Part shown: positions 1-8,036 of the stretch, one piece after another
How the letters are laid out: the number at the start of each line of letters is the position of its first letter
Numbering within the stretch: the first letter of the stretch is position 1
DNA from: Caballeronia ptereochthonis
GTDB taxonomy: Bacteria; Pseudomonadota; Gammaproteobacteria; Burkholderiales; Burkholderiaceae
Reading direction: 5' to 3'
DNA length: 64,000 nt
NCBI RefSeq assembly: GCF_001545075.1
Contig: NZ_FCOB02000019.1
Location: 62,001 to 126,000, forward strand
Position numbers and translations under genes: made by a program
Notes under the pieces: generated by a model
Told to the model about the DNA's origin: nothing
The model's database searches: none
Seen by the model: the letters and a program-made list of their open reading frames with translations, nothing else

Positions 1-2
1 CG

Positions 3-1121
3 CGCCTGCGCGTGCCGCTCGCGGTGCTGATCGTCGCGGCGGTCGCGGCGCTGCTCATGCAGCGGCACGGGCTCTGGAGCCAGGAACTGTCCGCGCTGAG
101 CCCGGTGCCGCAAGCGAGTCAGGCGCTCGACGAGCGCCTGCGCGCGGATGTCGGCGCGCCCGATGTGCGCTATCTCGTCGTGGTATCGGCGGCGACGGAG
201 CAAGCCGCGCTCGAACGCGCGGAAGCGGTGGCGCAGCAGCTGCAGCCGCTGGTCGACGCGCGCGTGATTGCCGGATACGAGAGCCCGGCGCGCTATCTGC
301 CGAGCGATGCCGCGCAGCGCGCGCGCGTCGCGAGCCTGCCCGCCGCCGCCGATCTGCGCGCGCGTCTCGCAGCGGCGTTGCAGGATCAGACGATCCGCGT
401 GAAGCCCAAAGTCTTCGAGCCGTTCATCGCCGATGTCGAAGCGGCCCGCGCGCAGCCGCCCTTGCGCCGCGCCGATCTGCAAGGCACGTCGATGGCGCTC
501 GCCGTCGATTCCCTGCTCACCGAACGCGACGGCCGCTGGACCGCGATGCTGCCCCTGCGCGCGGCGGAAGGCTCGGAAGTGCAGGCGCAGAAGATCCGCG
601 CGGCGGTGGCGGCGGCGCACGTGCCGGACGCGCTTTTCGTGGACATGAAAGCCGAGGCCGACCGCCTCTATCAGAACTACGTGCGCGAGGACATCCGCCT
701 CTCGCTCGGCGGGTTCGCGGCGATCGTCGTGCTCCTGGTGCTTGCGCTGCGCTCGCCGGTGCGCGCCGCACGCACGCTCGCGCCGCTGGTCGCGGCGGTG
801 ATCGTCGTGATCGCCGGGCTCGCGCTCGCGGGCAAGTCGCTCACGATCCTGCATCTGATCGGCATGCTGCTGATCGTCGCGGTCGGCTCGAACTATGCGC
901 TCTTCTTCAACTATCGCGCGCATGCCGGCGGCAACGCGATTTCGCCGCAAACGCTCGTGTCGCTGCTGATCGCGAATCTGGCGACCGTTCTCGGCTTCGG
1001 GCTGCTCGCGCTCTCCAGCGTGCCGATGCTCGAGACTTTCGGCCTCACGGTCGGGCCCGGCGCGATTCTCGCGCTACTGTTCTCGGCGATACTCGCGCCG
1101 CGCTCGGGGCATTCGCGATGA
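3..1121 (+). CDS. MMPL/RND-family exporter, C-terminal part (cut by window edge)
   Basis: The reading frame is open to the first base, so this is the 3' part of a longer gene. The visible part opens with a membrane segment (about residues 3-20), followed by a roughly 200-residue extracytoplasmic domain. A cluster of hydrophobic helices then fills the last 140 residues, including the polar stretch GSNYALFFNY that is typical of the MMPL second half. MMPL proteins are proton-driven exporters of lipids, and those in aryl-polyene clusters are thought to move the polyene product to the outer envelope. The stop overlaps the next start by four bases (ATGA), so it is translationally coupled to the deacetylase. 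Family assignment is firm from topology and context; the substrate is inferred. Confidence 0.8.
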   Translation, partial: RLRVPLAVLIVAAVAALLMQRHGLWSQELSALSPVPQASQALDERLRADVGAPDVRYLVVVSAATEQAALERAEAVAQQLQPLVDARVIAGYESPARYLPSDAAQRARVASLPAAADLRARLAAALQDQTIRVKPKVFEPFIADVEAARAQPPLRRADLQGTSMALAVDSLLTERDGRWTAMLPLRAAEGSEVQAQKIRAAVAAAHVPDALFVDMKAEADRLYQNYVREDIRLSLGGFAAIVVLLVLALRSPVRAARTLAPLVAAVIVVIAGLALAGKSLTILHLIGMLLIVAVGSNYALFFNYRAHAGGNAISPQTLVSLLIANLATVLGFGLLALSSVPMLETFGLTVGPGAILALLFSAILAPRSGHSR

Positions 1122-1951
1122 ACGCGCCCGTGCCCGCACCCGGCAAGCCGCGCCACTGGCGGCCGACGCCGCTCGTCGGCGGCGCGGCGGCCGTGCACGC
1201 GGGCGCGCTGGCGGCGCTCGCCGTATCGCCCGCGACCTGGCCGTGGGCGGCGGGCGGCGTGATCGCGTCGCACCTCGCGTTGACGGCTGCGGGACTGTGG
1301 CCGCGCAGCACCCTGCTCGGTCACAACTGGACGACGCTGCCGGCATCGGCGAGTGCGCGCATCGCGATCACCATCGACGATGGTCCCGATCCCGAAGTCA
1401 CGCCGCGCGTACTCGATCTGCTCGACGCGCACCGCGCCCGCGCGACGTTCTTCTGCATCGGCGAGCGGGCGCGGCGGCATCCGCGCATCGTCGAGGCGAT
1501 CGTCGCGCGCGGGCATGCGGTGGAAAACCATAGCCAGCGGCATCGGCACAACTTTTCGCTGCTAGGTCCGGGCGGGTTGCGGCGCGAGATCGAAGCCGCG
1601 CAATCGACGCTCGGCGAGATCGCGGGCACGCGGCCGCTCTTCTTTCGCGCGCCCGCGGGGCTGCGCAATCCGTTTCTCGAGCCTGTGCTGTGCGGGCTCG
1701 GCCTGCATCTCGCGAGCTGGACGCGGCGCGGCTTCGATACCCGGACGGGGCATGCGGCGCTCGTCGCGCGTCGCTTGCTGCACGGACTCGCGGCGCGCGA
1801 CATTCTTCTCGTCCACGATGGGCACGCCGCGAGGGACGCGAACGGCGCGCCCGTCGTGCTGGCGGCGCTCGATACCGTGCTGCGCGCGGCGGCCGGCAGG
1901 GAACTCGAAACCGTGACGTTACGCGGGGCGATCGCGCCGATGCTGCGCTAG
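1118..1951 (+). CDS. Polysaccharide deacetylase family protein (NodB fold)
   Basis: This 277-residue protein has two hydrophobic N-terminal segments (about residues 20-62) followed by a NodB domain. Motif 1 is TIDDGPDP with D87 and D88. The metal-binding H-x3-H is H138/H142 in NHSQRH, motif 3 is RAPAG near residue 177, and LVHDGH lies near the C-terminus. The catalytic set therefore looks complete. NodB enzymes remove N- or O-acetyl groups from glycans; here the membrane anchor suggests action at the inner membrane. Its position between an MMPL exporter and polyketide-type enzymes suggests it modifies the head group or glycan part of an aryl-polyene-like lipid, which is inference. Start overlaps the MMPL stop by four bases. 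Confidence 0.82.
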   Translation: MNAPVPAPGKPRHWRPTPLVGGAAAVHAGALAALAVSPATWPWAAGGVIASHLALTAAGLWPRSTLLGHNWTTLPASASARIAITIDDGPDPEVTPRVLDLLDAHRARATFFCIGERARRHPRIVEAIVARGHAVENHSQRHRHNFSLLGPGGLRREIEAAQSTLGEIAGTRPLFFRAPAGLRNPFLEPVLCGLGLHLASWTRRGFDTRTGHAALVARRLLHGLAARDILLVHDGHAARDANGAPVVLAALDTVLRAAAGRELETVTLRGAIAPMLR

Positions 1952-1984
1952 ACTGCACGAGCCCCCCGCTCATCCATCGTCCGC

Positions 1985-2707
1985 ATGGTTCCGACCGCGC
2001 TCATCGAGACAGCCAGTCGTCCCTACCGCGCCGCGGGCCGTTTCGCGTGGCACTTCGCTTCGGCCAAGCTCCGCCACGATCCGTTCTTCGCCCACATCCT
2101 CGCGCACGGCCTGATTCCCGACGGCGCGCGCATCCTCGATCTCGGCAGCGGCCAGGGCCTGCTCGCCGCATGGCTGATCGGCGCGCACGCCTGGCATCGT
2201 GACAGCGCCGAACGCGCGTGGCCCGCGCGCTGGCCCGCGCCGCCCGCGCCGCGCTCGCTTCACGGCATCGACCTGACGCGGCGCGATGTCGACCGGGCGC
2301 GCATCGCGCTGAAGGAGCATGAGGCGCGGATCCGCTTCGTCTGCGACGACATTCGCGTCGCGCCGTTTCCACAGGCGGATGTCGTCGTCGCGTGCGACGT
2401 GCTGCATTACGTCGATGCCGACGCGCAGGAAGCCGTCCTGCGCCGCGTGCGCTCGAGCCTCGCGCCGGACGGCGTGCTGCTCCTGCGCGTGAGCGACTGC
2501 ACCGCGGGCTGGCGCGCCGCGCTCGACCGCGCCGTCGACTTCGGCGTGCAGGTCGCCCGCTCGGGACGCACGAGCGGCCTCACCTGCCGCAGCGAATCGC
2601 AATGGCTCGCGCTGCTCGACGCCCTGCGCTTTCGCGTCACGCGCGTGCCGATGGGGCGAGGCTCGCACGAAGCCAATCGTCTGCTGATCGCGCGGCCCGC
2701 CCGCTGA
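1985..2707 (+). CDS. Class I SAM-dependent methyltransferase
   Basis: The 240-residue protein carries the SAM-binding motif ILDLGSGQG at about residues 50-58. Motif II is GIDLT near residue 92 and the post-II acidic segment is DVVVACDVLHYVD. This is a standard Rossmann-like methyltransferase of small-molecule type. Such enzymes recur in aryl-polyene clusters, where the aryl head group is often methylated. It sits 33 bases after the deacetylase and 80 bases before the ketosynthase, so it is probably in the same transcript. Substrate cannot be read from the sequence. Confidence 0.78.
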   Translation: MVPTALIETASRPYRAAGRFAWHFASAKLRHDPFFAHILAHGLIPDGARILDLGSGQGLLAAWLIGAHAWHRDSAERAWPARWPAPPAPRSLHGIDLTRRDVDRARIALKEHEARIRFVCDDIRVAPFPQADVVVACDVLHYVDADAQEAVLRRVRSSLAPDGVLLLRVSDCTAGWRAALDRAVDFGVQVARSGRTSGLTCRSESQWLALLDALRFRVTRVPMGRGSHEANRLLIARPAR

Positions 2708-2787
2708 GCCCGGCCGGGCCGAAACGCCCCGTTTGTTACAATTCATCGGATATCGAACGCCACCGGACTTTGAGGGCCGAGCCCGTA

Positions 2788-4008
2788 GTGAACCCTATTT
2801 TGCTTACGCATTTCACCGCCACGAGTTGCGCGGGCCGCGGCCTCGACGCGACGCTCGCCGCGCTCGCCGAAGGGCGCGGCGGACTCGCGCCGTGCGATTT
2901 CGAAGGCGCCGCGCTCGACACGTTCACGGGCCGCGTCGCCGGCATCGAGGACGCGCCCGTGCGCGCGGACCTCGCCGAGTTCGATTGCCGCAACAACCGC
3001 CTCGCGCAACTGGCGCTGACGCAGGACGGCTTCGACGCGCGCGTGCGCGAGGCGATCGCGCGCTACGGCGCCGGCCGCGTCGGCGTGTTCATGGGCACGA
3101 GCACGGCGGGCATTCTGGAGACGGAGCGCGCGTATCGGCGCCGCGACCCGCAAAGCGGCGGGCTGCCCCCCGATTTCAATTACGCGACGACCCACAACCC
3201 CTATTCCCTCGCCGCGTTCGTGCGCGCGTATTTCGGGCTGCGCGGACCGGCGGTCTCGGTGTCGTCGGCGTGCTCGTCGGGCGCGAAGGTGTTCGGTTCC
3301 GCGCGGCGCATGCTCGAAGCCGGCCTGGTCGACGTGGCTGTCGTCGGCGGCGTCGATACGCTCTGTCTCACCACGCTGTACGGCTTCAACTCGCTGGAAC
3401 TGCTCGCGCCCGGGCCATGCAAGCCGTTCGATCTGAATCGCGACGGCATTTCCATCGGCGAGGCGGCGGCGTTCGCGCTGCTCGAACGCGATTCGGCCGA
3501 ACCCGCGGACGACGACGCGATCCGTCTGCTCGGCATCGGCGAATCGAGCGATGCGCATCACATGTCGTCGCCGCATCCCGAAGGGCTTGGCGCACGCATG
3601 GCGATGGAGCAGGCGCTCGAAAGCGCGGGACTGGAAGCGCGCGACATCGGCTACGTGAATCTGCACGGAACGGCGACGCCGAGCAACGACGCCGCCGAGA
3701 GCCGCGCGCTCACGAGCGTCTTCGATCGCGTGCCGTGCAGCTCCACCAAGGGCGCGACCGGTCACACGCTCGGCGCGGCGGGTGCGCTCGAAGCGGTGAT
3801 CGCCGCGCTCGCGCTCAGGCACCAGATGATTCCGGCGGGCGCCAACACGCGCGAGCCCGATCCCGCGCTCGGTCTCGACTACGTGGTCGCGACACGCCAT
3901 GCGCCCCTGCGCGCGGTGTTGTCCAACTCGTTCGGCTTCGGCGGAACGAACTGCAGCCTCGTATTCGGGCGCGGCGCCCGTTCCGCGCAGGGAGCGGCGT
4001 CGGCATGA
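2788..4008 (+). CDS. Beta-ketoacyl-ACP synthase (FabF-like, aryl-polyene type)
   Basis: This 406-residue thiolase-fold condensing enzyme has a complete Cys-His-His triad. C162 is in SVSSACSSG, H293 in NLHGTATPSND and H326 in STKGATGHTLGAAG, with K321 nearby. It extends acyl chains on ACP by decarboxylative condensation with malonyl-ACP. I chose the GTG at 2788 because the family N-terminus begins here and the DNA upstream encodes only arginine-rich shadow sequence. A weak GAGGG lies upstream. It overlaps the next gene, a condensing-enzyme homologue without the triad, by four bases. The KS plus chain-length-factor-like pair and dehydratase are the hallmark of aryl polyene or related type II polyketide pathways. 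Confidence 0.88.
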   Translation: MNPILLTHFTATSCAGRGLDATLAALAEGRGGLAPCDFEGAALDTFTGRVAGIEDAPVRADLAEFDCRNNRLAQLALTQDGFDARVREAIARYGAGRVGVFMGTSTAGILETERAYRRRDPQSGGLPPDFNYATTHNPYSLAAFVRAYFGLRGPAVSVSSACSSGAKVFGSARRMLEAGLVDVAVVGGVDTLCLTTLYGFNSLELLAPGPCKPFDLNRDGISIGEAAAFALLERDSAEPADDDAIRLLGIGESSDAHHMSSPHPEGLGARMAMEQALESAGLEARDIGYVNLHGTATPSNDAAESRALTSVFDRVPCSSTKGATGHTLGAAGALEAVIAALALRHQMIPAGANTREPDPALGLDYVVATRHAPLRAVLSNSFGFGGTNCSLVFGRGARSAQGAASA

Positions 4009-4802
4009 TTCCATTGCGCGCATATATCGAAGGCGTCGGCGTGATCGGACCCGGGCTCGCCGACTGGCCGCGCACGGCGCAAGTGCTGACGCGACGCGCG
4101 GCGCGTGAAGCCGCGAAGACCGTGCTGCCGCCGCCTGCCGGGCTGCCCTCCGCCGAGCGCCGTCGCACCGGACCGGTCGTGCGCGCCGCGCTCGCCGCCG
4201 CGCACGAAGCGCTCGCCGCGAGCGGCCGCGACGCCGCCACGCTCGCTTCCGTGTTCGCGGCATCGGGCGGCGACGGCGGGAATTTCCACGCGATCTGCGA
4301 GACGCTCGCGAGCAGCGAGCCGCAGCTTTCGCCCACGCGCTTTCACAACTCGGTCCACAACGCGCCGGCGGGCTACTGGAGCATCGCGACCCGCGCGATG
4401 GCCGCATCGAACGTGCTGTGCGGGTACGACGGCAGCTTCGCGGCGGGCCTGCTGGAGAGCCTCGCGCAAGTGAGCGTCGACGGCGTCGCGACGCTGCTCG
4501 TCGCCTACGACACCGATTATCCCGAGCCGTTGCGCAGCGTGCGGCCGATCGCCGATGCCTTTGGCGTCGCGCTGGTGCTCGCGCCGCGGGAAAGCGAGCG
4601 CACGCTCGCGCGCATCGAGGCGCGTCTCACCGATGCAGACGCATTCGCATTCGCCGATACGGATCTCGAAGCGCTGCGCCTGTCGAATCCCGCGGCGCGC
4701 GTGCTTCCGCTGCTCGAAGCGATCGCGCGCGGACAGGCATCGAGCGTCGTGCTGGATTATCTCGAAGGAACACGTCTCGCCGTGGATGTCGAGCCGTCAT
4801 GA
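4005..4802 (+). CDS. Ketosynthase-like chain length factor (short, no catalytic Cys)
   Basis: The 265-residue product resembles the N-terminal half of a ketosynthase, with ASGGDGGNFHAICETL and HNSVHNAPAGYWSIAT. The active-site cysteine position and the second-half histidines of a true KS are absent. Short proteins of this kind are annotated as beta-ketoacyl synthase chain length factors in aryl-polyene clusters. They pair with the KS encoded just upstream to set chain length. ATGA overlaps on both sides (4005 and 4799) indicate tight translational coupling and equimolar production with the KS and dehydratase. Confidence 0.8.
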   Translation: MIPLRAYIEGVGVIGPGLADWPRTAQVLTRRAAREAAKTVLPPPAGLPSAERRRTGPVVRAALAAAHEALAASGRDAATLASVFAASGGDGGNFHAICETLASSEPQLSPTRFHNSVHNAPAGYWSIATRAMAASNVLCGYDGSFAAGLLESLAQVSVDGVATLLVAYDTDYPEPLRSVRPIADAFGVALVLAPRESERTLARIEARLTDADAFAFADTDLEALRLSNPAARVLPLLEAIARGQASSVVLDYLEGTRLAVDVEPS

Positions 4803-5269
4803 CGCCCGCCCAATTCCTCGATCGCGACTGGATCGCCACGCGCATTCCGCACAGCGGCTCGATGTGTCTGCTCGACGCCGTCGTCGCGTGGGATGCGGAG
4901 CGCATCCGCTGCACGGCGACGAGCCATCTTTCTTCCGGGAATCCGCTGCGCGCCAAAGGCCGCCTCGCGTCGGTGTGCGGCATCGAATACGCGGCGCAGG
5001 CGATGGCGACGCACGGCGCGCTCGTCGGCGCGAACGACGGCCGGCGTCCGCGCGTCGGCATGCTGACGAGCGTGCGCGGCGTGCAGACGCATGTCGAGCG
5101 CCTCGACACGCTCGACGGCCCGCTGCAAATCGAAGCCGAACGCATGGGCGGCGACGACAACACGGTGCTCTATCGCTTCACCGTTCTCTGCGCGGAACGC
5201 GTGCTTTTGAGCGGCCGCGCCGCCGTGATACTCGACGCCGCTCAGGCCGCCGGCCTGGTCGCGCAGTAA
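4799..5269 (+). CDS. 3-hydroxyacyl-ACP dehydratase, hotdog fold (ApeP/FabZ-like)
   Basis: The 156-residue hotdog protein has the candidate catalytic histidine H18 in RIPHSGSMCLLD and the acidic partner E63 in GIEYAAQA, matching the FabZ-type pair. It would dehydrate 3-hydroxyacyl-ACP to the trans-2-enoyl product, and since no enoyl reductase is visible the double bonds would be kept, giving a polyene. It is the last gene of the cluster in this window. A ketoreductase and a second ketosynthase, usual in such clusters, are not downstream and must lie upstream of the window or elsewhere. Its 3' end overlaps the convergent methyltransferase gene by 28 bases. Confidence 0.82.
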   Translation: MTPAQFLDRDWIATRIPHSGSMCLLDAVVAWDAERIRCTATSHLSSGNPLRAKGRLASVCGIEYAAQAMATHGALVGANDGRRPRVGMLTSVRGVQTHVERLDTLDGPLQIEAERMGGDDNTVLYRFTVLCAERVLLSGRAAVILDAAQAAGLVAQ

Positions 5270-6000
5270 GCGGAGAAGATGCCGAGCTCGACCTCGCGGC
5301 GCACGTCGGCGAAACCCGCGCGTCTGATCGTGGCGAGCACGGTGTCGGGCGGCACGCAGGCTTCGATCGAGTCCCAGTAGTAGCGCATCAGCTCGACGCT
5401 TTCCTCTTTCTTCCCGACGACGCGCGCGACCAGCGGCACCACGCCGCGCATGTAGAGCTTCATCGCGGCGACGCCCATGCCATGCGCGGGACGCGTGATT
5501 TCGAGGACGCAGAGCCGTCCGCCGGGTTTGAGCACGCGGAAGTATTCATCGAAGACTTGGCCCAGATCGCTGACGTGGCGCAGCGCGAAACCCATGCTCA
5601 GGAAATCGTAGGAAGCGCTGTCGCACGGCAGATTCTCCGCGCAGCCGATGCGCGTCTCCACGCCGGCCGGCAGATGCGCCTGACCGACCATGCCCGGACT
5701 CGGATCGACGCCCGTGACGAGTGCGGGGTCGCCGGTGATCGCGATCGCCTCTTTCGTGACGAGCCCCGTTCCCATGCCGACATCGAGCACGCGCATGCCG
5801 CGGGAGAGGCCGGCCGAGCGCAATGCGCGATTGCGATACCAGGGGCCGGAGCCGAAGGCCATCGCGCGTTCGATCGCATCGTAGTCGGACGCGGTGCGGT
5901 CGAAGATGCCCCGCAGCCAGACGCGCCTTTTCGATTCGTCGGGATAGTAGGACGTGAGCGGCTCGTGCGGGGCTTCGTGCGTGCGCCGGGGCGAAGTCAT
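5242..6000 (-). CDS. UbiE-like class I SAM methyltransferase
   Basis: This 252-residue protein has the UbiE/COQ5-like core. The N-terminal FDRTASDYDAIERAM is followed by MRVLDVGMGTGLV (motif I, about residue 70), GVDPSPGMV (motif II), DFLSMGFALRHV and VLKPGGRLCVLE (motif III). True UbiE proteins methylate demethylmenaquinone or demethylubiquinone. The sequence diverges in its C-terminal half, and neighbours do not include quinone genes, so the substrate is open. A good AGGAGA lies before the ATG. The gene is convergent with the aryl-polyene block and overlaps its last gene, so the two transcripts run into each other. Confidence 0.75.
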   Translation of the reverse strand: MTSPRRTHEAPHEPLTSYYPDESKRRVWLRGIFDRTASDYDAIERAMAFGSGPWYRNRALRSAGLSRGMRVLDVGMGTGLVTKEAIAITGDPALVTGVDPSPGMVGQAHLPAGVETRIGCAENLPCDSASYDFLSMGFALRHVSDLGQVFDEYFRVLKPGGRLCVLEITRPAHGMGVAAMKLYMRGVVPLVARVVGKKEESVELMRYYWDSIEACVPPDTVLATIRRAGFADVRREVELGIFSAYCATRPAA

Positions 6001-6054
6001 ACGGTCTCCTGGTTCCGTCGATACGGGGCGTGCGTGCTCGTCGTTCGTCTTTTA

Positions 6055-6639
6055 TCACAGCGCGTCGAGCGGCCTCGCCTGTTCCATCGCGGAGGCGCGC
6101 ACGAAGTTGCCCGCGCCCAGGTGGTGAATCGTGTGCAGCGGCTGGTTCGAATCGTCGAGGGTCCAGTGGCCAGCGGAGAACACGCGCGGGTCCGCCGCCG
6201 CCGCTACCACTTCGGCGAAACAGGTGTCGTACGCGTCTTCCGTGTGCTTCTCGTCGATGAGCCTGCACTCTAGCCACGCCGCGCAGTTCTTCTCGATAAG
6301 CGGCAGCCCCAGCACCGGTCCTGCCACCGCCTCGATGCCGAAGGCCTCGAACTTGTCGAGATCGCGCCCGCTCGAGGAGCCCACCGCGTAGGTCAGGTCC
6401 ATCATCGCGGCGCCCGGCACGCAGATGCCGAACGTCCCGCTCGCGGCAGCAAGCTCGCGCGTGTATGTGCGCTTGTCGATGACCACGGCGATGCGCGGCG
6501 GCGTGAACTCGACGGGCATCGACCAGGCGGCGGCCATCACGTTGCGGCATGCGCCGTGTGCGCTCGTGACGAGCACCGTCGGGCCGTGATTGATGAGACG
6601 GCTGGCGTGTTCAAGCTTGACGGGGAGGAAGTGGCTCAT
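6055..6639 (-). CDS. Flavin reductase-like FMN-binding protein
   Basis: The 194-residue protein matches the flavin-reductase-like split-barrel family (DIM6/NTAB). Features include GPTVLVTSAHGACRNVMAAAW near the N-terminus, PPRIAVVIDKRTYTRE, and SSGRDLDKFEAFGIEA followed by CAAWLECRL. Members bind FMN and often supply reduced flavin to monooxygenases or act as NAD(P)H:flavin reductases. I place the start at the ATG at 6637-6639 (MSHFLPVKLEH), because that is where family similarity begins; an in-frame extension of 24 residues is possible but looks non-coding. It lies 54 bases upstream of the methyltransferase on the same strand, so the two may be co-transcribed. Confidence 0.8.
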   Translation of the reverse strand: MSHFLPVKLEHASRLINHGPTVLVTSAHGACRNVMAAAWSMPVEFTPPRIAVVIDKRTYTRELAAASGTFGICVPGAAMMDLTYAVGSSSGRDLDKFEAFGIEAVAGPVLGLPLIEKNCAAWLECRLIDEKHTEDAYDTCFAEVVAAAADPRVFSAGHWTLDDSNQPLHTIHHLGAGNFVRASAMEQARPLDAL

Positions 6640-6732
6640 GGGTTGGTCCAGTGGAAAGGTCGGTTCGCGTGATTTTAGGCAGTGTTCCGTTTGTGAGTCC
6701 CCGCCCTCCACTGTTCGTTCAATGGCGCTTCG

Positions 6733-7415
6733 TCACAAACCACCAACTTTCTGCGCCTCCTTCCAAAGCGTCCACGTCTGAGGGAAACGGTCAAGTGGCT
6801 CCAACCACACGCGAAGTTTCGGATTGAGCCATTCGATAACCTCCAACCCTTTTTGGTGCTGGTCCTCGAGAGAAGGACCGAGCCAAAGCAACGGCTCATG
6901 GTGGAACCCGCGATTCCTAAGAGAACGCACTTGCGCCAATGCCGACGAAATCGTGTCGCGTTTGCGGATCTTCTTTGGGCAGCGAGGAAAGGCCCTTCGG
7001 AGCGGTCCCCAAAGGTTGTCCTGGAACTGCGCATTGAATAGCGACGTCCAAAACCCGAAGCTCAGTTCAGCGACGATCTTGTCCGGATTCTGAGGCTCAT
7101 GACGGCTAGACAGCGCGGCTTTGGCCTCGGCTATCCGGGCATTCTGGAACGTGAAGTTTCCGTCGTCGGTCCAGTTCCTTGTGGCCCACCATTCCTCGCT
7201 TCCGTATGTTTCCGTCAACCGGTGGTGGATGCTGTTGCGAAGAGCGATTTCAAGAACGTTCAAGGATGGCAGCAAAGCTTCGGCAAGCTGCAAGTCATAG
7301 GGGTAAGCTGCCGCCGCCTTTGCGGTATCGCCTTTGCGGTATCGCCTTTGTAAGCGACGGCATATCGACCAAGCCGCCGTGATGAGAAACAAACTTCCAG
7401 TTCACTCCATTCCAT
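6733..7415 (-). pseudogene. Abi-like (HEPN-type) protein gene, frameshifted by a 14-bp tandem duplication
   Basis: The long frame (6733-7392, only a TTG start) encodes an Abi-like protein. It has the typical segment LNVLEIALRNSIHHRL and a C-terminal RNRGFHHEP, an R-x4-H motif of HEPN ribonucleases. The natural N-terminus lies in another frame: ATG at 7413-7415 reads MEWSELEVCFSSRRLGRY, the usual opening of this family. The two frames join if one copy of the 14-base repeat at 7317-7344 is removed. As it stands, the ATG frame terminates about 50 codons in. Abi proteins abort phage infection. Base composition is lower in GC than neighbours, hinting at transfer. Expression from the TTG at 7392 would give a 219-residue form lacking the proper first helix. 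Confidence 0.72.
7317..7350. repeat. 14-bp tandem duplication (2.4 copies) inside the Abi-like gene
   Basis: The unit CCTTTGCGGTATCG occurs at 7317-7330 and 7331-7344, followed by a further partial CCTTTG to 7350. Fourteen is not a multiple of three, so gain or loss of one unit switches the reading frame of the overlapping gene. This is directly visible in the sequence. Confidence 0.95.
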
Positions 7416-7973
7416 GTCCAGCTTGTCCCGATTCTGTGCAAACGGTGCTGTGGCGATGCGCCCTATGGCCCCTGTCTAGCAGCGTTCACGCTGCGTGCCG
7501 GAGCGTGAGTGATGTCTTGGTCCCGGCGGGAAACCAGGACATGCAAAGTTTCTCAAAGAAGCGGCAAACGCGGTTCCTAATTTCTGACCAGGAATCTCGG
7601 GGCGACGCCGCGGTTCCCGAGCTTCGAACGGATTGCTCGGACGATAAAATCGATGTACAGTTTCTCCACTGCCCTATGTCTTCCTCTTCCAGCCTCCATA
7701 CTGGGTTCTGAAGCCAGGTATGTGTTTGGTCCCGCTTAGTCGGGGCCACCCAAATTCCCAAAAGCCCGCCACCGTGCGGGCTTTTTTGCGTCCAGAGTCC
7801 TGACGGGCGGCAGTTCGGTGCCCGGCGGGAATCCGCGGTCCCTGCAACTTGGCGTGAGGCCCGTGGCACCGAACCGCTCGATACGTCGACCTCATCTCCC
7901 CTTCGCAGCCCCCGTCGTCACGGTCTCGCGACGGCAGCGCGCCTCCTCCCGCTCGTTCCCCCGAAAACTCGCC
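7416..7973. other. Gene-poor stretch between the Abi-like gene and the PadR operon
   Basis: No convincing gene is seen in this roughly 560-base stretch. Short frames on both strands have no family features and no good starts. It contains one intrinsic terminator (7760-7787). The lower GC at its left side, next to the broken Abi-like gene, suggests a small remnant of an acquired defence segment; no integrase, tRNA end or flanking repeats could be identified. Confidence 0.5.
7760..7787 (+). terminator. Intrinsic terminator
   Basis: AAAAGCCCGC, a six-base loop and GCGGGCTTTT form a 10-bp stem followed by a run of six to seven T on the plus strand. The minus strand also has four T after the stem, so it could act weakly in both directions. 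No gene ends immediately before it on the plus strand. Confidence 0.8.
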
Positions 7974-8025
7974 TTGACAGACACTCTTACGATATATATC
8001 TTTAGATATGTTTTACGACATATCT
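7974..8025 (+). promoter_or_regulatory. Promoter with overlapping palindromic operators for the PadR operon
   Basis: A consensus -35 TTGACA lies at 7974-7979. A -10-like TATCTT (7997-8002) follows with 17-bp spacing. Two overlapping palindromes cover the -10 and start region: ATATC-TTTA-GATAT at 7996-8009, and AGATATG / CATATCT arms at 8004-8010 and 8019-8025 with an 8-base centre. Such AT-rich dyads with ATAT cores are typical of PadR-family operators. Repression of its own operon by the PadR protein is the natural reading; metal response is inferred from the E. coli YqjI model. Confidence 0.7.
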
Positions 8026-8036
8026 GGAGTGCACAT

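Noticed and set aside
2392..2787. N-terminal extension of the ketosynthase frame
   Set aside because: It overlaps the methyltransferase in another frame and encodes only Arg/Ala-rich shadow; the KS fold begins at the GTG at 2788.
7700..7790. tRNA-end or att-like site near the terminator as an island border
   Set aside because: No tRNA fold, integrase or flanking direct repeat could be found.
7818..8036. N-terminal extension of the PadR frame
   Set aside because: It spans the -35, -10 and operator dyads; the ATG at 8037 is the sensible start.
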